In this document: positions 1 to 6,193 of the stretch, in pieces
Position numbering within the stretch: the first letter of the stretch is position 1
How the letters are laid out: each line of letters opens with the position of its first letter
Origin: Candidatus Gerdarchaeota archaeon
GTDB taxonomy: Archaea > Asgardarchaeota > Heimdallarchaeia > JABLTI01
Assembly (NCBI GenBank): GCA_016839405.1
Contig: JAEOUJ010000238.1
Coordinates: 1-6,890, forward strand
Reading direction: 5' to 3'
DNA length: 6,890 bases
Program-made: the position numbers and the translations under genes
The notes under the pieces: model-generated
Told to the model about the DNA's origin: nothing
What the model saw: only the letters and a program-made list of their open reading frames with translations
Database searches by the model: none

Positions 1-350
1 ATCATCCCTTTATTTTAGATGTGCCACCAAATTATGGTGGAGATGATATTGGACCAACTGCTTTAGAATTTACTATTATGGGCTTAGCAACATGTTTAGG
101 TACTACTTTTAAAATGATTGCTGATAAAAGTCATTTAAACGTAACAAGTGTTGAAGTTAAAGCTGTGGCTAATAAAACAGATGAAGACAAAACAGTAACA
201 GATATTCATCTTTATGTTAAAGTCGGTTCAGATAGCGAATATGAAAAATTAGAAAAAGCTTTGAAAATCGCTGAAGATAATTGCCCTGTAGATTTAATAT
301 TTCAACAAACACAAATACCTATGGAAGTAATATTGCAAATAATTACTTAA
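1..350 (+). CDS. OsmC/Ohr-family protein, 3' part (5' end outside window)
   Basis: This is the C-terminal part of an OsmC-like protein, a cytosolic family in which two cysteines reduce organic hydroperoxides or other small electrophiles. The reading frame is open to the window edge: codons before base 21 read H-P-F-I-L-D and run into V-P-P-N-Y-G-G. The GTG at 21 is therefore an internal valine codon, and the true start lies upstream. Counting from that valine, the sequence shows the family signature G-G-D-D-I-G-P-T-A-L-E, then a helix with the first redox cysteine in L-A-T-C-L-G (C25). A beta hairpin follows, and the second cysteine sits in D-N-C-P-V (C88). Both cysteines being present argues for an active thiol enzyme. 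The stop is TAA at 348-350. Which subgroup it belongs to (OsmC, Ohr or the YhfA-like group) cannot be decided without the N-terminus; the CPV context leans to the OsmC/YhfA side. The family call is secure, the substrate is inference. Confidence 0.88.
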   Translation, partial: HPFILDVPPNYGGDDIGPTALEFTIMGLATCLGTTFKMIADKSHLNVTSVEVKAVANKTDEDKTVTDIHLYVKVGSDSEYEKLEKALKIAEDNCPVDLIFQQTQIPMEVILQIIT

Positions 351-464
351 TTTTTATATTTGGAATTTTGTAAAATTTTATACAAGTTATGTTATATTAA
401 AAGAATAAATTAAGCGATTTATAATTCAATTTCTAGTTTCATTTCACTTATGTTACAAGATTTT

Positions 465-477
465 TTTATATAAATAA
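465..477 (+). promoter_or_regulatory. TATA-box promoter for the glycine-rich membrane protein gene
   Basis: TTTATATA at 465-472, followed by AATAA, is a near-ideal archaeal TATA box. A start about 25 bases downstream would put transcription initiation near 490-497 and give a leader of roughly 60-65 bases before the ATG at 558. The preceding T-run (461-467) may also help end transcription of the upstream OsmC gene. Prediction rests on sequence match and spacing only. Confidence 0.5.
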
Positions 478-545
478 TTTTTAAATATGAAAGGTTTTTA
501 ATAGATGAATTACAAATAATCCTAGAGAAATCTAAAACATCAATT

Positions 546-549
546 GGTG
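546..549 (+). promoter_or_regulatory. Shine-Dalgarno GGTG supporting ATG 558
   Basis: GGTG at 546-549, inside ATTGGTG, lies 8 bases before the ATG at 558. The same ATTGGTG core precedes two other starts in this window. It supports this ATG over any start farther upstream in the same open frame, where no ATG, GTG or TTG codon exists. Confidence 0.5.
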
Positions 550-557
550 TTAATATT

Positions 558-1121
558 ATGTCTTTCGGCAGTGTATTACTTGGTGCTTTAATTGCTGGTG
601 CTATTAGTGGCGGTGCAATTATAGGCATTACATTTTTAGGTGCATTAGTCCCCTGGTGGGCATTACTTCTAATTGCCGTTGGAGGCACATTCATTGGTGG
701 CTTCATTGGTGGTTTAATAGCTAAAGGAGTTGGCGCAGGCTTTCTCGCAGGTCTATTGTCTGGATTAATCGTAACTCTTGCGTTATTCCTCTTTGCGTGG
801 TTATATTATAAACAAACAATCCTTGATTGGTTCAATAACCTCTATATGGGAGATATCAATGCAACAGTAGATGCACTTGTAGCAGCTTTAGGACTTGATC
901 CTTCAACTGGTATAGGTCTACAAATTCATGCAGTAATTGTAGATAAATTTACAGAATATGGATCAGATATCAATGCTTTTGCAAACGCTTACTTCCCAAT
1001 ATTTGGTTTAATAATTGGAGCAATATTTGGTGGTCTAGCAGCTATTGTCAATGGATTCGCTGGATTAATCGGTGGTGCAATTACTCGAAAGAAGAAAGAC
1101 GAATACGATTCCTATTATTAG
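558..1121 (+). CDS. glycine-rich multi-pass membrane protein of unknown function
   Basis: I do not recognise a specific function. The 187-residue protein is almost entirely hydrophobic and glycine/alanine-rich. It appears to have four membrane segments: about 4-29, 33-55, 57-83 and 143-174. Glycine-zipper spacing recurs in them (G-A-L-I-A-G-A-I-S-G-G; G-G-F-I-G-G-L-I-A-K-G), suggesting tightly packed helices. Between the third and fourth segments lies a more polar stretch, about 85-142, with a D-W-F-N-N-L-Y motif and alternating acidic residues. The protein ends in a charged tail, R-K-K-K-D-E-Y-D-S-Y-Y, likely cytoplasmic by the positive-inside rule. The layout resembles small archaeal four-TM families such as DUF5518, but that is a resemblance only. 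It is a single-gene unit: a TATA box at 465-472, a GGTG ribosome site at 546, and a terminator-like hairpin 10 bases after the stop. The gene is real (long, well-formed, own signals); the role is unknown. Confidence 0.8.
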   Translation: MSFGSVLLGALIAGAISGGAIIGITFLGALVPWWALLLIAVGGTFIGGFIGGLIAKGVGAGFLAGLLSGLIVTLALFLFAWLYYKQTILDWFNNLYMGDINATVDALVAALGLDPSTGIGLQIHAVIVDKFTEYGSDINAFANAYFPIFGLIIGAIFGGLAAIVNGFAGLIGGAITRKKKDEYDSYY

Positions 1122-1131
1122 AAGTAACTAA

Positions 1132-1165
1132 CCGCGTTTATAACGCGGATTTTTTTCCTTTTTTT
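1132..1165 (+). terminator. hairpin plus double T-tract terminator
   Basis: CCGCGTT (1132-1138) and AACGCGG (1142-1148) form a perfect 7-bp GC-rich stem with a 3-base TAT loop. T7 follows at 1150-1156, then CC, then another T7 at 1159-1165. It begins 10 bases after the TAG of the membrane protein gene. The T-tracts alone would suit archaeal termination; the added stem makes it look like a bacterial intrinsic terminator and stands out in AT-rich surroundings. Confidence 0.8.
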
Positions 1166-1186
1166 CCAGAAATTTTAATGAATAAA

Positions 1187-1195
1187 TTATATAAT
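1187..1195 (+). promoter_or_regulatory. TATA-box promoter for the hydroxyacid dehydrogenase gene
   Basis: TTATATAAT at 1187-1195 lies in a very AT-rich stretch, 1181-1205. Initiation 22-27 bases downstream would fall near 1213-1218, leaving a leader of about 26-31 bases that contains the GGTGA site before the ATG at 1244. The repetitive ATAAT run makes the exact box uncertain. Confidence 0.45.
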
Positions 1196-1233
1196 ATAAT
1201 ATAAATTGTTATGAAATATTAATACAATTAATT

Positions 1234-1238
1234 GGTGA
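1234..1238 (+). promoter_or_regulatory. Shine-Dalgarno GGTGA deciding the ATG 1244 start
   Basis: GGTGA at 1234-1238 is complementary to the 16S rRNA 3' end and sits 5 bases before the ATG at 1244. It overlaps the in-frame TTG (1232) and GTG (1235) codons, so those are very unlikely starts and the ATG is preferred. Confidence 0.7.
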
Positions 1239-1243
1239 ATTAT

Positions 1244-2305
1244 ATGAAGATTGTATTTTTATATCCAGTAGCAAGAGAAGGTATTGATTTATTAAGTGAT
1301 AAATTGCCAAAGGAAATAAAGATTATTGCTAGAATCCGAGGTGAGGATTATAATAATATTCCTCCCAATCAAGATCCAGAGATAATAAATGAATGCAAAG
1401 ATGCTGATATATTAATAGGACCATATGTAACAGAAGAGATTTTATCAAATGCAGGTGAAAGACTAAAACTTATTTTTATACCTTGGACGGGGGTAGATCG
1501 ATTAGATTTTGATCTTATTAAGAAATACAATATACCAGTAGCAAATAGTCATGGAAATGCTCGTACTGTAGCTGAATTTACAATTGCTTTATTATTAACT
1601 AGTGCTAAAAACATAATTCACCATGATAAATTATTAAGAAAAGGAGATTGGTCCTCAAGATTTCAAAAAATGCCTTCAATTATAATTAGAAATAAAACTA
1701 TTGGTTTGTTAGGTGTCGGAGCTATTGGCACGGAATGTGCAAAATTATTACAAGGTTTTGATGTTAAAATTATTGGTTGTAGAAAAAATCCTAGTAAAAC
1801 AACTAAGGAACAAATGTCATTAATTGAAAAAATATTTTCATTAGAAGAGTTAGATGATTTTCTAAAAGAATCAGATATAATTATTAATTCATTACCACTG
1901 ACTCGAGAAACTGAAAAATTTCTTGGAGAAAACGAATTTAAAAAAATGAGAAATGGTACCATAATAATAAATGTTGGGCGAGGGAAAACAATTGATGAAA
2001 AAGCATTATACGAGGCAATAAAAACTGGTAAACTTTTTGCTGCGGGTTTAGATCCTCAATGGAATTACCCAGCAAGAACTTCAGTTCCAAGAAGAGCCGA
2101 TGGTGAAGTATCATCTGATGAAAAATATTATCCTTCTGATTACCCAATTCATGAGTTTGATAATGTTGTACTAAGTCCTCATAGAGCTGCACATGTTGTG
2201 GAGGGGTATGAACAAGCTCATTGGCAAGATGTTATTGAGAATATAATAAGAATATATGAAGGAAAAGAACCTTTTAACTTGGTTGATTTAGAAAAAGGAT
2301 ATTAG
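1244..2305 (+). CDS. D-2-hydroxyacid dehydrogenase-family oxidoreductase (divergent subgroup)
   Basis: A 353-residue cytosolic oxidoreductase of the D-isomer-specific 2-hydroxyacid dehydrogenase family, which interconverts 2-oxoacids and D-2-hydroxyacids with NAD(P)(H). The substrate-binding domain (about 1-100 and the C-terminus) contains I-P-W-T-G-V-D and S-H-G-N-A-R-T-V-A-E. The Rossmann domain shows G-V-G-A-I-G at 157-162. The second strand ends G-C-R-K-N (178-182) where NAD-dependent members have an acidic residue, so NADP(H) preference is likely. The catalytic Arg is R246 in N-V-G-R-G-K and the catalytic His is H313 in S-P-H-R-A-A-H. The usual Glu-Pro after the alanine-aspartate motif is missing: the sequence reads G-L-D-P-Q-W-N-Y-P (268-276). 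About 40 residues separate it from the His, longer than in typical members. I believe a subgroup with W-x-N-Y-P at this place exists, so this is probably a family trait, not damage. Start chosen at ATG 1244 with GGTGA 5 bases upstream. The gene converges on the ATPase gene. Family secure, substrate unknown. Confidence 0.9.
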   Translation: MKIVFLYPVAREGIDLLSDKLPKEIKIIARIRGEDYNNIPPNQDPEIINECKDADILIGPYVTEEILSNAGERLKLIFIPWTGVDRLDFDLIKKYNIPVANSHGNARTVAEFTIALLLTSAKNIIHHDKLLRKGDWSSRFQKMPSIIIRNKTIGLLGVGAIGTECAKLLQGFDVKIIGCRKNPSKTTKEQMSLIEKIFSLEELDDFLKESDIIINSLPLTRETEKFLGENEFKKMRNGTIIINVGRGKTIDEKALYEAIKTGKLFAAGLDPQWNYPARTSVPRRADGEVSSDEKYYPSDYPIHEFDNVVLSPHRAAHVVEGYEQAHWQDVIENIIRIYEGKEPFNLVDLEKGY

Positions 2306-2326
2306 AAAAGTTAAGCCAGAACTTGC

Positions 2327-5300
2327 TTATGCTTTTACTCTTCCTATCCAGCTTTTTAAGATATATTTGCCAACAATAAATTTTAGAAATTCTGTAATTG
2401 CAGCAGCACCAACACAAATAGCTACTATCAATAACCATGCATAACCATTCATTATCATTGAATCGAAAATTGTATTATGAATACCAACAGTGAAAGGTGC
2501 AACAGGAGCTGTTGGTTGCATAGGCACATAAATAGCTATCATTTGCAAACTCATTGCTAATCCAATTGATCCCCATAACCAGGGATTATTAAAGGGATTC
2601 ATTGTAAATGTAGAACGCTCAAAACCAGATCGAGTAATAAATACATTAAACATTTCAAAAACAATCGACATAGTGAAATTTAATGTTCTAGCATGAGCAT
2701 ACCAAGCTTCTGATGATAAAGCTGATAAACTTTCTTCATGTGTAAATGTTAAAGCAAATGATTTCATCCATTGTGGTACATTGGCTAATTCTGTATCAAT
2801 TATTCCTAAATCTGCTCCTATAATTTCTCCACTAGCATTTAATATTTCACCAACTGATACTGCTTCACCAACATATGCTAAAGGAACAAACACAATCATA
2901 CTAGATGCAAAAGCTAAAGCTCCTGCTATTAATGAGAATATATAAATATCTTTCATAAATCCTTCATCTTTTTTCCTTGGAGGTTCTCGCATAATATCAG
3001 CAAGAGGAGGATCAACACTAAGAGCAATAGCAGGAAGTCCATCAGTAACAAGATTAATCCAAAGAATTTGTATAGCAGTATATGGTGACTTTAATCCTAA
3101 GAAAACAACACAAACAAAAACAGTTAATATTTCATCGAAATTAGAAGCAATTAGATATCGAATAAATTTTAGCATATTTTGAAAAATTGTACGACCTCTA
3201 TGAACAGCATTAACAATAGTAGCAAAATTATCATCTGCTAGAACCATCTGAGCAGCTTCTCTTGTTACATCGGTTCCTTGTATACCCATAGCAATTCCTA
3301 TTTCTGCTTTTTTAATAGCTGGAGCATCATTTACACCATCTCCAGTAGTGGCAACAGTATGTCCTTTTTCTTGGAAAGTACTAACTATTCGATGTTTATG
3401 TTCCGGACTTACTCTAGCAAAAATCTTAACTTCATCGATAATATCATATAATTCACTATCAGACATTTCTTCTAATTCTGTACCTGTAATAGTAATCCAT
3501 TTATCTCCTTGAATTAATCCTATATCTTTAGCAATTGCTTCAGCGGTAATCTTTTGATCTCCTGTAACCATTATAGCCTCTATTCCAGCAGTTTTGCATT
3601 TAATTAAAGCATCACTAACCTCTGGTCTAGCTGGATCAATCATACCTACCAATCCTAGAAAAATTAACTCTGATTCAATATTCTCTTCTTGTTCCGTTAA
3701 GAAGTCATCAACATCAACATCGATAAGTCTTTCATCAACAACTCTATAGGCTATTGCTAAAACTCTTAATGCTCTTGAAGCCATTTCATCATTGAGTTCT
3801 AAAACCCTTCTTCTAAGATCTTCATCTATTGGTAAAACTCTACCTTCAATTGATGCGAAATTACATCTTTCAATAATTACAGGTGGCGAACCTTTTGTAT
3901 AGGCTAACAAATCCTCTTCAAATTCTTCCTTTTTCAATTGACGATTTACTGTAGTCATTCTTTTTCTTTGTGAATCAAAAAATATTTCCAATTCTCTTGG
4001 ATAATTTTCTTCATCATAAAGTCCTGCTTTTCTCGCTGCTACATAAAGTGCTACTTCTGTTGGATCACCAATTACTTCTACTTCTTTTGTTTCTTTTACA
4101 TAATTTACTTTAGCATTATTACACAAAAGAGCAGTTCGAAGTATTTTTTCTAATTCTATATCCTTTAGCGGATCTAACTCTTCACCATCTTCTAGAAATT
4201 TTCCTTCAGGGACATAACCTGCTCCAGTAACAGCAAATTTGTGATGAATTGTTTGAATCTCTGTAACAGTCATTTCATTTTTGGTTAACGTTCCAGTTTT
4301 ATCACTACAGATTACATCTACTATACCAAGAGTTTCAACAGCTGGTAATCTTGAGACAATTGCATTGCGTTTAGCCATCATTCTTACACCAATGGCATAA
4401 GTTAGAGTAATAGCTGCTGGAAGTCCCTCTGGAACAGCTGAAACAGCTAATGCAAGAGCTGTTTCTAAAGCTTCAACCCATCCTTCAAAATTCTTAAATT
4501 CAATATAATGTTTAACCATAACTGTAGTAAAGACTATAGCACAAATAACAACAATAATAATGCCAAGAACTTTCCCTAATTTATCAAGATTTTTTTGTAA
4601 TGGTGTTGGTTCCTCTTTCTCTTTTTGCATTAAAGCAGCAATTTTACCCATTTCTGTTTCCATGCCAACATCGACCACTACTGCTTTTGCTCTTCCATAG
4701 GTAATTGTTGTTCCCATGAAAAGCATATTTCTTCTATCACCCACAACTGCTTTAACGTCAATAATTTGTTTTGAATTTTTGCTTAAGCTTATTGATTCTC
4801 CAGTTAGAGCACTTTCATCAACTTTAAGACTTGTCGATTCTAAAAGTCGCATATCAGCAGGAACTTTTTCACCTGCTTCAATTAAAACAATATCACCAAC
4901 TGTAAGTTCTTTTGAATCTATTATGTGTTCATCACCATCACGTATAACTCTAACTTCTTTGCTAACCATTTTTTTCAGTTCTTCAAGAGACCTTTCAGCT
5001 TGATATTCTTGAACAAAACCAATTATTCCATTTATTAGAACAATAGCAAATATAACGATTGCATCAATATAATCTTTAAAAATCATTGAAACAATTGCTG
5101 CTATAAAAAGAAGTCCAATAAGAACATCAACAAATTGACTTAAAAACAAAACAATTGGACGTGTCTTACCTTTCTCTATTAATACATTAGGACCATATTG
5201 ATCTTTACGACATTTGACTTCAAAATTAGTTAATCCTTGAAAGGCATCAGTATCAATTATATCAAGAACTTCACCTGTATCCATAGCATGATATACAACT

Positions 5301-5359
5301 TCGGATTCAGTTTTATCTGTGCATGCATCTAAATCTTCTTTCTTCTTTCTTCTTGACAT
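2327..5359 (-). CDS. SERCA-like P-type Ca2+-transporting ATPase (P2A)
   Basis: A full-length 1010-residue P2-type ATPase that should pump Ca2+ out of the cytosol at the cost of ATP. The N-terminal cation-ATPase domain spans about 20-90. Key motifs in order: T-G-E-S (186-189, actuator), P-E-G-L-P (310-314, M4), D-K-T-G-T with phosphorylated D353, K-G-S-P (489-492, ATP binding), T-G-D-Q (599-602) and G-D-G-V-N-D-A-P (673-680). Calcium ligands match SERCA: E311 (E309), N740 and E743 in M5 (N768, E771), N769, T772 and D773 in M6 (N796, T799, D800), and E902 in M8 (E908). Both calcium sites are thus predicted. M4 A-V-P-E-G-L-P and the C-terminal E-F-L-K-F-I-V also follow SERCA rather than PMR1. 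Ten membrane segments are expected. The M7-M8 loop (about 830-888) is long and acidic. The start ATG lacks a strong Shine-Dalgarno; GGAT lies nearby. A TATA box is at 5415-5422. Specificity is inferred from residues, not measured. Confidence 0.95.
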   Translation of the reverse strand: MSRRKKKEDLDACTDKTESEVVYHAMDTGEVLDIIDTDAFQGLTNFEVKCRKDQYGPNVLIEKGKTRPIVLFLSQFVDVLIGLLFIAAIVSMIFKDYIDAIVIFAIVLINGIIGFVQEYQAERSLEELKKMVSKEVRVIRDGDEHIIDSKELTVGDIVLIEAGEKVPADMRLLESTSLKVDESALTGESISLSKNSKQIIDVKAVVGDRRNMLFMGTTITYGRAKAVVVDVGMETEMGKIAALMQKEKEEPTPLQKNLDKLGKVLGIIIVVICAIVFTTVMVKHYIEFKNFEGWVEALETALALAVSAVPEGLPAAITLTYAIGVRMMAKRNAIVSRLPAVETLGIVDVICSDKTGTLTKNEMTVTEIQTIHHKFAVTGAGYVPEGKFLEDGEELDPLKDIELEKILRTALLCNNAKVNYVKETKEVEVIGDPTEVALYVAARKAGLYDEENYPRELEIFFDSQRKRMTTVNRQLKKEEFEEDLLAYTKGSPPVIIERCNFASIEGRVLPIDEDLRRRVLELNDEMASRALRVLAIAYRVVDERLIDVDVDDFLTEQEENIESELIFLGLVGMIDPARPEVSDALIKCKTAGIEAIMVTGDQKITAEAIAKDIGLIQGDKWITITGTELEEMSDSELYDIIDEVKIFARVSPEHKHRIVSTFQEKGHTVATTGDGVNDAPAIKKAEIGIAMGIQGTDVTREAAQMVLADDNFATIVNAVHRGRTIFQNMLKFIRYLIASNFDEILTVFVCVVFLGLKSPYTAIQILWINLVTDGLPAIALSVDPPLADIMREPPRKKDEGFMKDIYIFSLIAGALAFASSMIVFVPLAYVGEAVSVGEILNASGEIIGADLGIIDTELANVPQWMKSFALTFTHEESLSALSSEAWYAHARTLNFTMSIVFEMFNVFITRSGFERSTFTMNPFNNPWLWGSIGLAMSLQMIAIYVPMQPTAPVAPFTVGIHNTIFDSMIMNGYAWLLIVAICVGAAAITEFLKFIVGKYILKSWIGRVKA

Positions 5360-5385
5360 TTCGATCCGTCATTTATTTTTCTTTA

Positions 5386-5401
5386 GAGATTTGTGAGATT
5401 T
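5386..5401 (-). repeat. direct repeat AAATCTC x2 in the ATPase leader/promoter
   Basis: On the minus strand AAATCTC occurs twice, at 5401-5395 and 5392-5386, with a 9-base period. The pair lies between the TATA box and the start codon, around the predicted transcription start (near 5393). It could be a tandem operator half-site for a repressor, but a 7-base repeat in AT-rich DNA can occur by chance. Confidence 0.3.
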
Positions 5402-5414
5402 TAGCTCAACTAAA

Positions 5415-5422
5415 TATATAAA
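5415..5422 (-). promoter_or_regulatory. TATA-box promoter for the Ca2+-ATPase gene
   Basis: TTTATATA on the minus strand (plus-strand TATATAAA at 5415-5422), the same octamer as the box at 465-472. Initiation about 25 bases downstream falls near 5393, giving a leader of about 35 bases to the ATG at 5359. This suggests that the ATPase is transcribed separately from the winged-helix gene upstream. Confidence 0.55.
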
Positions 5423-5481
5423 TGCGACAATTAATCTTACTTATCAATTTTTTTGTTAAATTTTTTATCTAATTATCATAG

Positions 5482-6150
5482 CTAAATATTACTGATTTCT
5501 TTATGAATTCTATTTAACACCTTTTCATAAAAATGAACAGCAGTAATTATAGCACTTTTTCTAGCAATCTCCAAACTACTCGATGCAATAATTAGAAGAT
5601 AAAAGCTAATTTGATCCACTAAAAATAATTCTTTTTTGAAAAATTCAGGAAAATCAGGGTAAAAATCTGTAAATTTCATATCTTTTTCTGGAAATTGCAA
5701 TTCTTTATTTTCATATAATAACAATAATATTGAATTTGCCCCATAAGTTATTGCTATATCGCGATATTTCCATGATGGTTTTTCTGAAACATTAAATAAA
5801 TCAAAATCATCAGATTTTGGAATGAATATAATATAATGTTTCATTTTCGGAAAGAATTCAAAAGAACAGATATTATGTTTTAATATTACTTGTTCTAATA
5901 AATCAACTATTCTTTTCCCTTTAGAAGATAATTTATGCCCTTTTTTACCAATTATTTCTAATAATCCCTTTTTTTTGCAATAATTTAATAATGATTTTGC
6001 TGAGCTATCAGAAATAGCCAATTTTTTTTGTAGATTATATCTTCCCATTGTTTCATTTTTAAGTAGCAACATAGATGAAATTATATCAGCATCTGTAAAT
6101 TCAGCTCTAGCTCCTCGATATCCTGTTTTAATCCAATGGACTCTGGCCAT
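5482..6150 (-). CDS. winged-helix DUF4443-like archaeal protein
   Basis: A 222-residue soluble protein, starting M-A-R-V-H-W. Residues about 18-90 form a winged helix-turn-helix: a helix (D-A-D-I-I-S-S-M-L-L-L), a turn and recognition helix (Y-N-L-Q-K-K-L-A-I-S-D-S-S-A-K-S-L-L), then a wing with G-K-K-G-H-K-L-S-S-K-G. This predicts DNA binding. The C-terminal part is alpha/beta and contains K-Y-R-D-I-A-I-T-Y-G-A-N (about 128-139) followed by a hydrophobic strand. That arrangement resembles archaeal DUF4443 proteins, possibly with a small-molecule-sensing role; the family call is from memory and moderate. The ATG at 6150 is preferred over the GTG at 6159 because AGTGA lies exactly 5 bases before it and overlaps that GTG. 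It follows the membrane protein gene by 43 bases on the same strand with no terminator visible between, so cotranscription is likely. A 10-bp palindrome sits just before the start. Target genes are unknown. Confidence 0.8.
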   Translation of the reverse strand: MARVHWIKTGYRGARAEFTDADIISSMLLLKNETMGRYNLQKKLAISDSSAKSLLNYCKKKGLLEIIGKKGHKLSSKGKRIVDLLEQVILKHNICSFEFFPKMKHYIIFIPKSDDFDLFNVSEKPSWKYRDIAITYGANSILLLLYENKELQFPEKDMKFTDFYPDFPEFFKKELFLVDQISFYLLIIASSSLEIARKSAIITAVHFYEKVLNRIHKEISNI

Positions 6151-6155
6151 TTTTT

Positions 6156-6160
6156 TCACT
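6156..6160 (-). promoter_or_regulatory. Shine-Dalgarno AGTGA deciding the ATG 6150 start
   Basis: AGTGA (minus strand, 6160-6156) precedes the ATG at 6150 by 5 bases, the same spacing as GGTGA in the dehydrogenase and membrane protein genes. It overlaps the alternative GTG start at 6159, which is therefore less likely. Confidence 0.45.
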
Positions 6161-6166
6161 TAAGTG
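6157..6166. repeat. 10-bp perfect palindrome CACTTAAGTG
   Basis: CACTTAAGTG at 6157-6166 is its own reverse complement and is followed by an overlapping GTGCAC palindrome (6164-6169). It lies 6-16 bases before the start of the winged-helix gene, in the 43-base gap after the membrane protein gene. It is a possible autoregulatory operator; its overlap with the ribosome binding site would suit control of that gene. Function is inference. Confidence 0.35.
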
Positions 6167-6193
6167 CACATTGTAATCAATAATACTCACTTA

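Noticed and set aside
364..377. AATTTT-GT-AAAATT inverted repeat after the OsmC gene as a terminator hairpin.
   Set aside because: The stem is pure A/T with a 2-base loop; such repeats are frequent in AT-rich spacer. T-rich stretches at 351-359 and 461-467 may terminate, but no defined site is visible.
474..557. Open frame of 28 codons directly upstream of, and in frame with, the membrane protein ATG, with a protein-like sequence (F-L-I-D-E-L-Q-I-I-L-E-K).
   Set aside because: It contains no ATG, GTG or TTG codon, and GGTG at 546-549 supports initiation at 558; an ATA or ATT start would be needed.
419..706. Minus-strand open frame of 95 codons overlapping the start of the glycine-rich membrane protein gene.
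   Set aside because: Antisense to a well-formed gene, no recognisable domain, no promoter or ribosome site; composition is that expected of a complementary frame.
991..1010. Basic amphipathic C-terminus of the calcium ATPase (residues 991-1010, not base positions) as a calmodulin-binding-like autoinhibitory helix of the PMCA type.
   Set aside because: It aligns with the ordinary end of SERCA M10 (E-x-L-K-F-hydrophobic), and there is no extended C-terminal regulatory domain.
1663..2192. Two minus-strand open frames (1663-1962 and 1938-2192) within the dehydrogenase gene.
   Set aside because: They lie wholly opposite conserved dehydrogenase coding sequence and encode nothing recognisable.
2306..2326. 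Short inverted repeat AAGTT...AACTT in the 21-base gap between convergent stops, as a bidirectional terminator.
   Set aside because: Only 5 bp of weak stem with no clear T-tract directly behind it on the plus strand; not enough to call.
4716..5003. Plus-strand open frame of 95 codons inside the ATPase gene.
   Set aside because: It is serine-rich shadow translation of the conserved actuator domain region.
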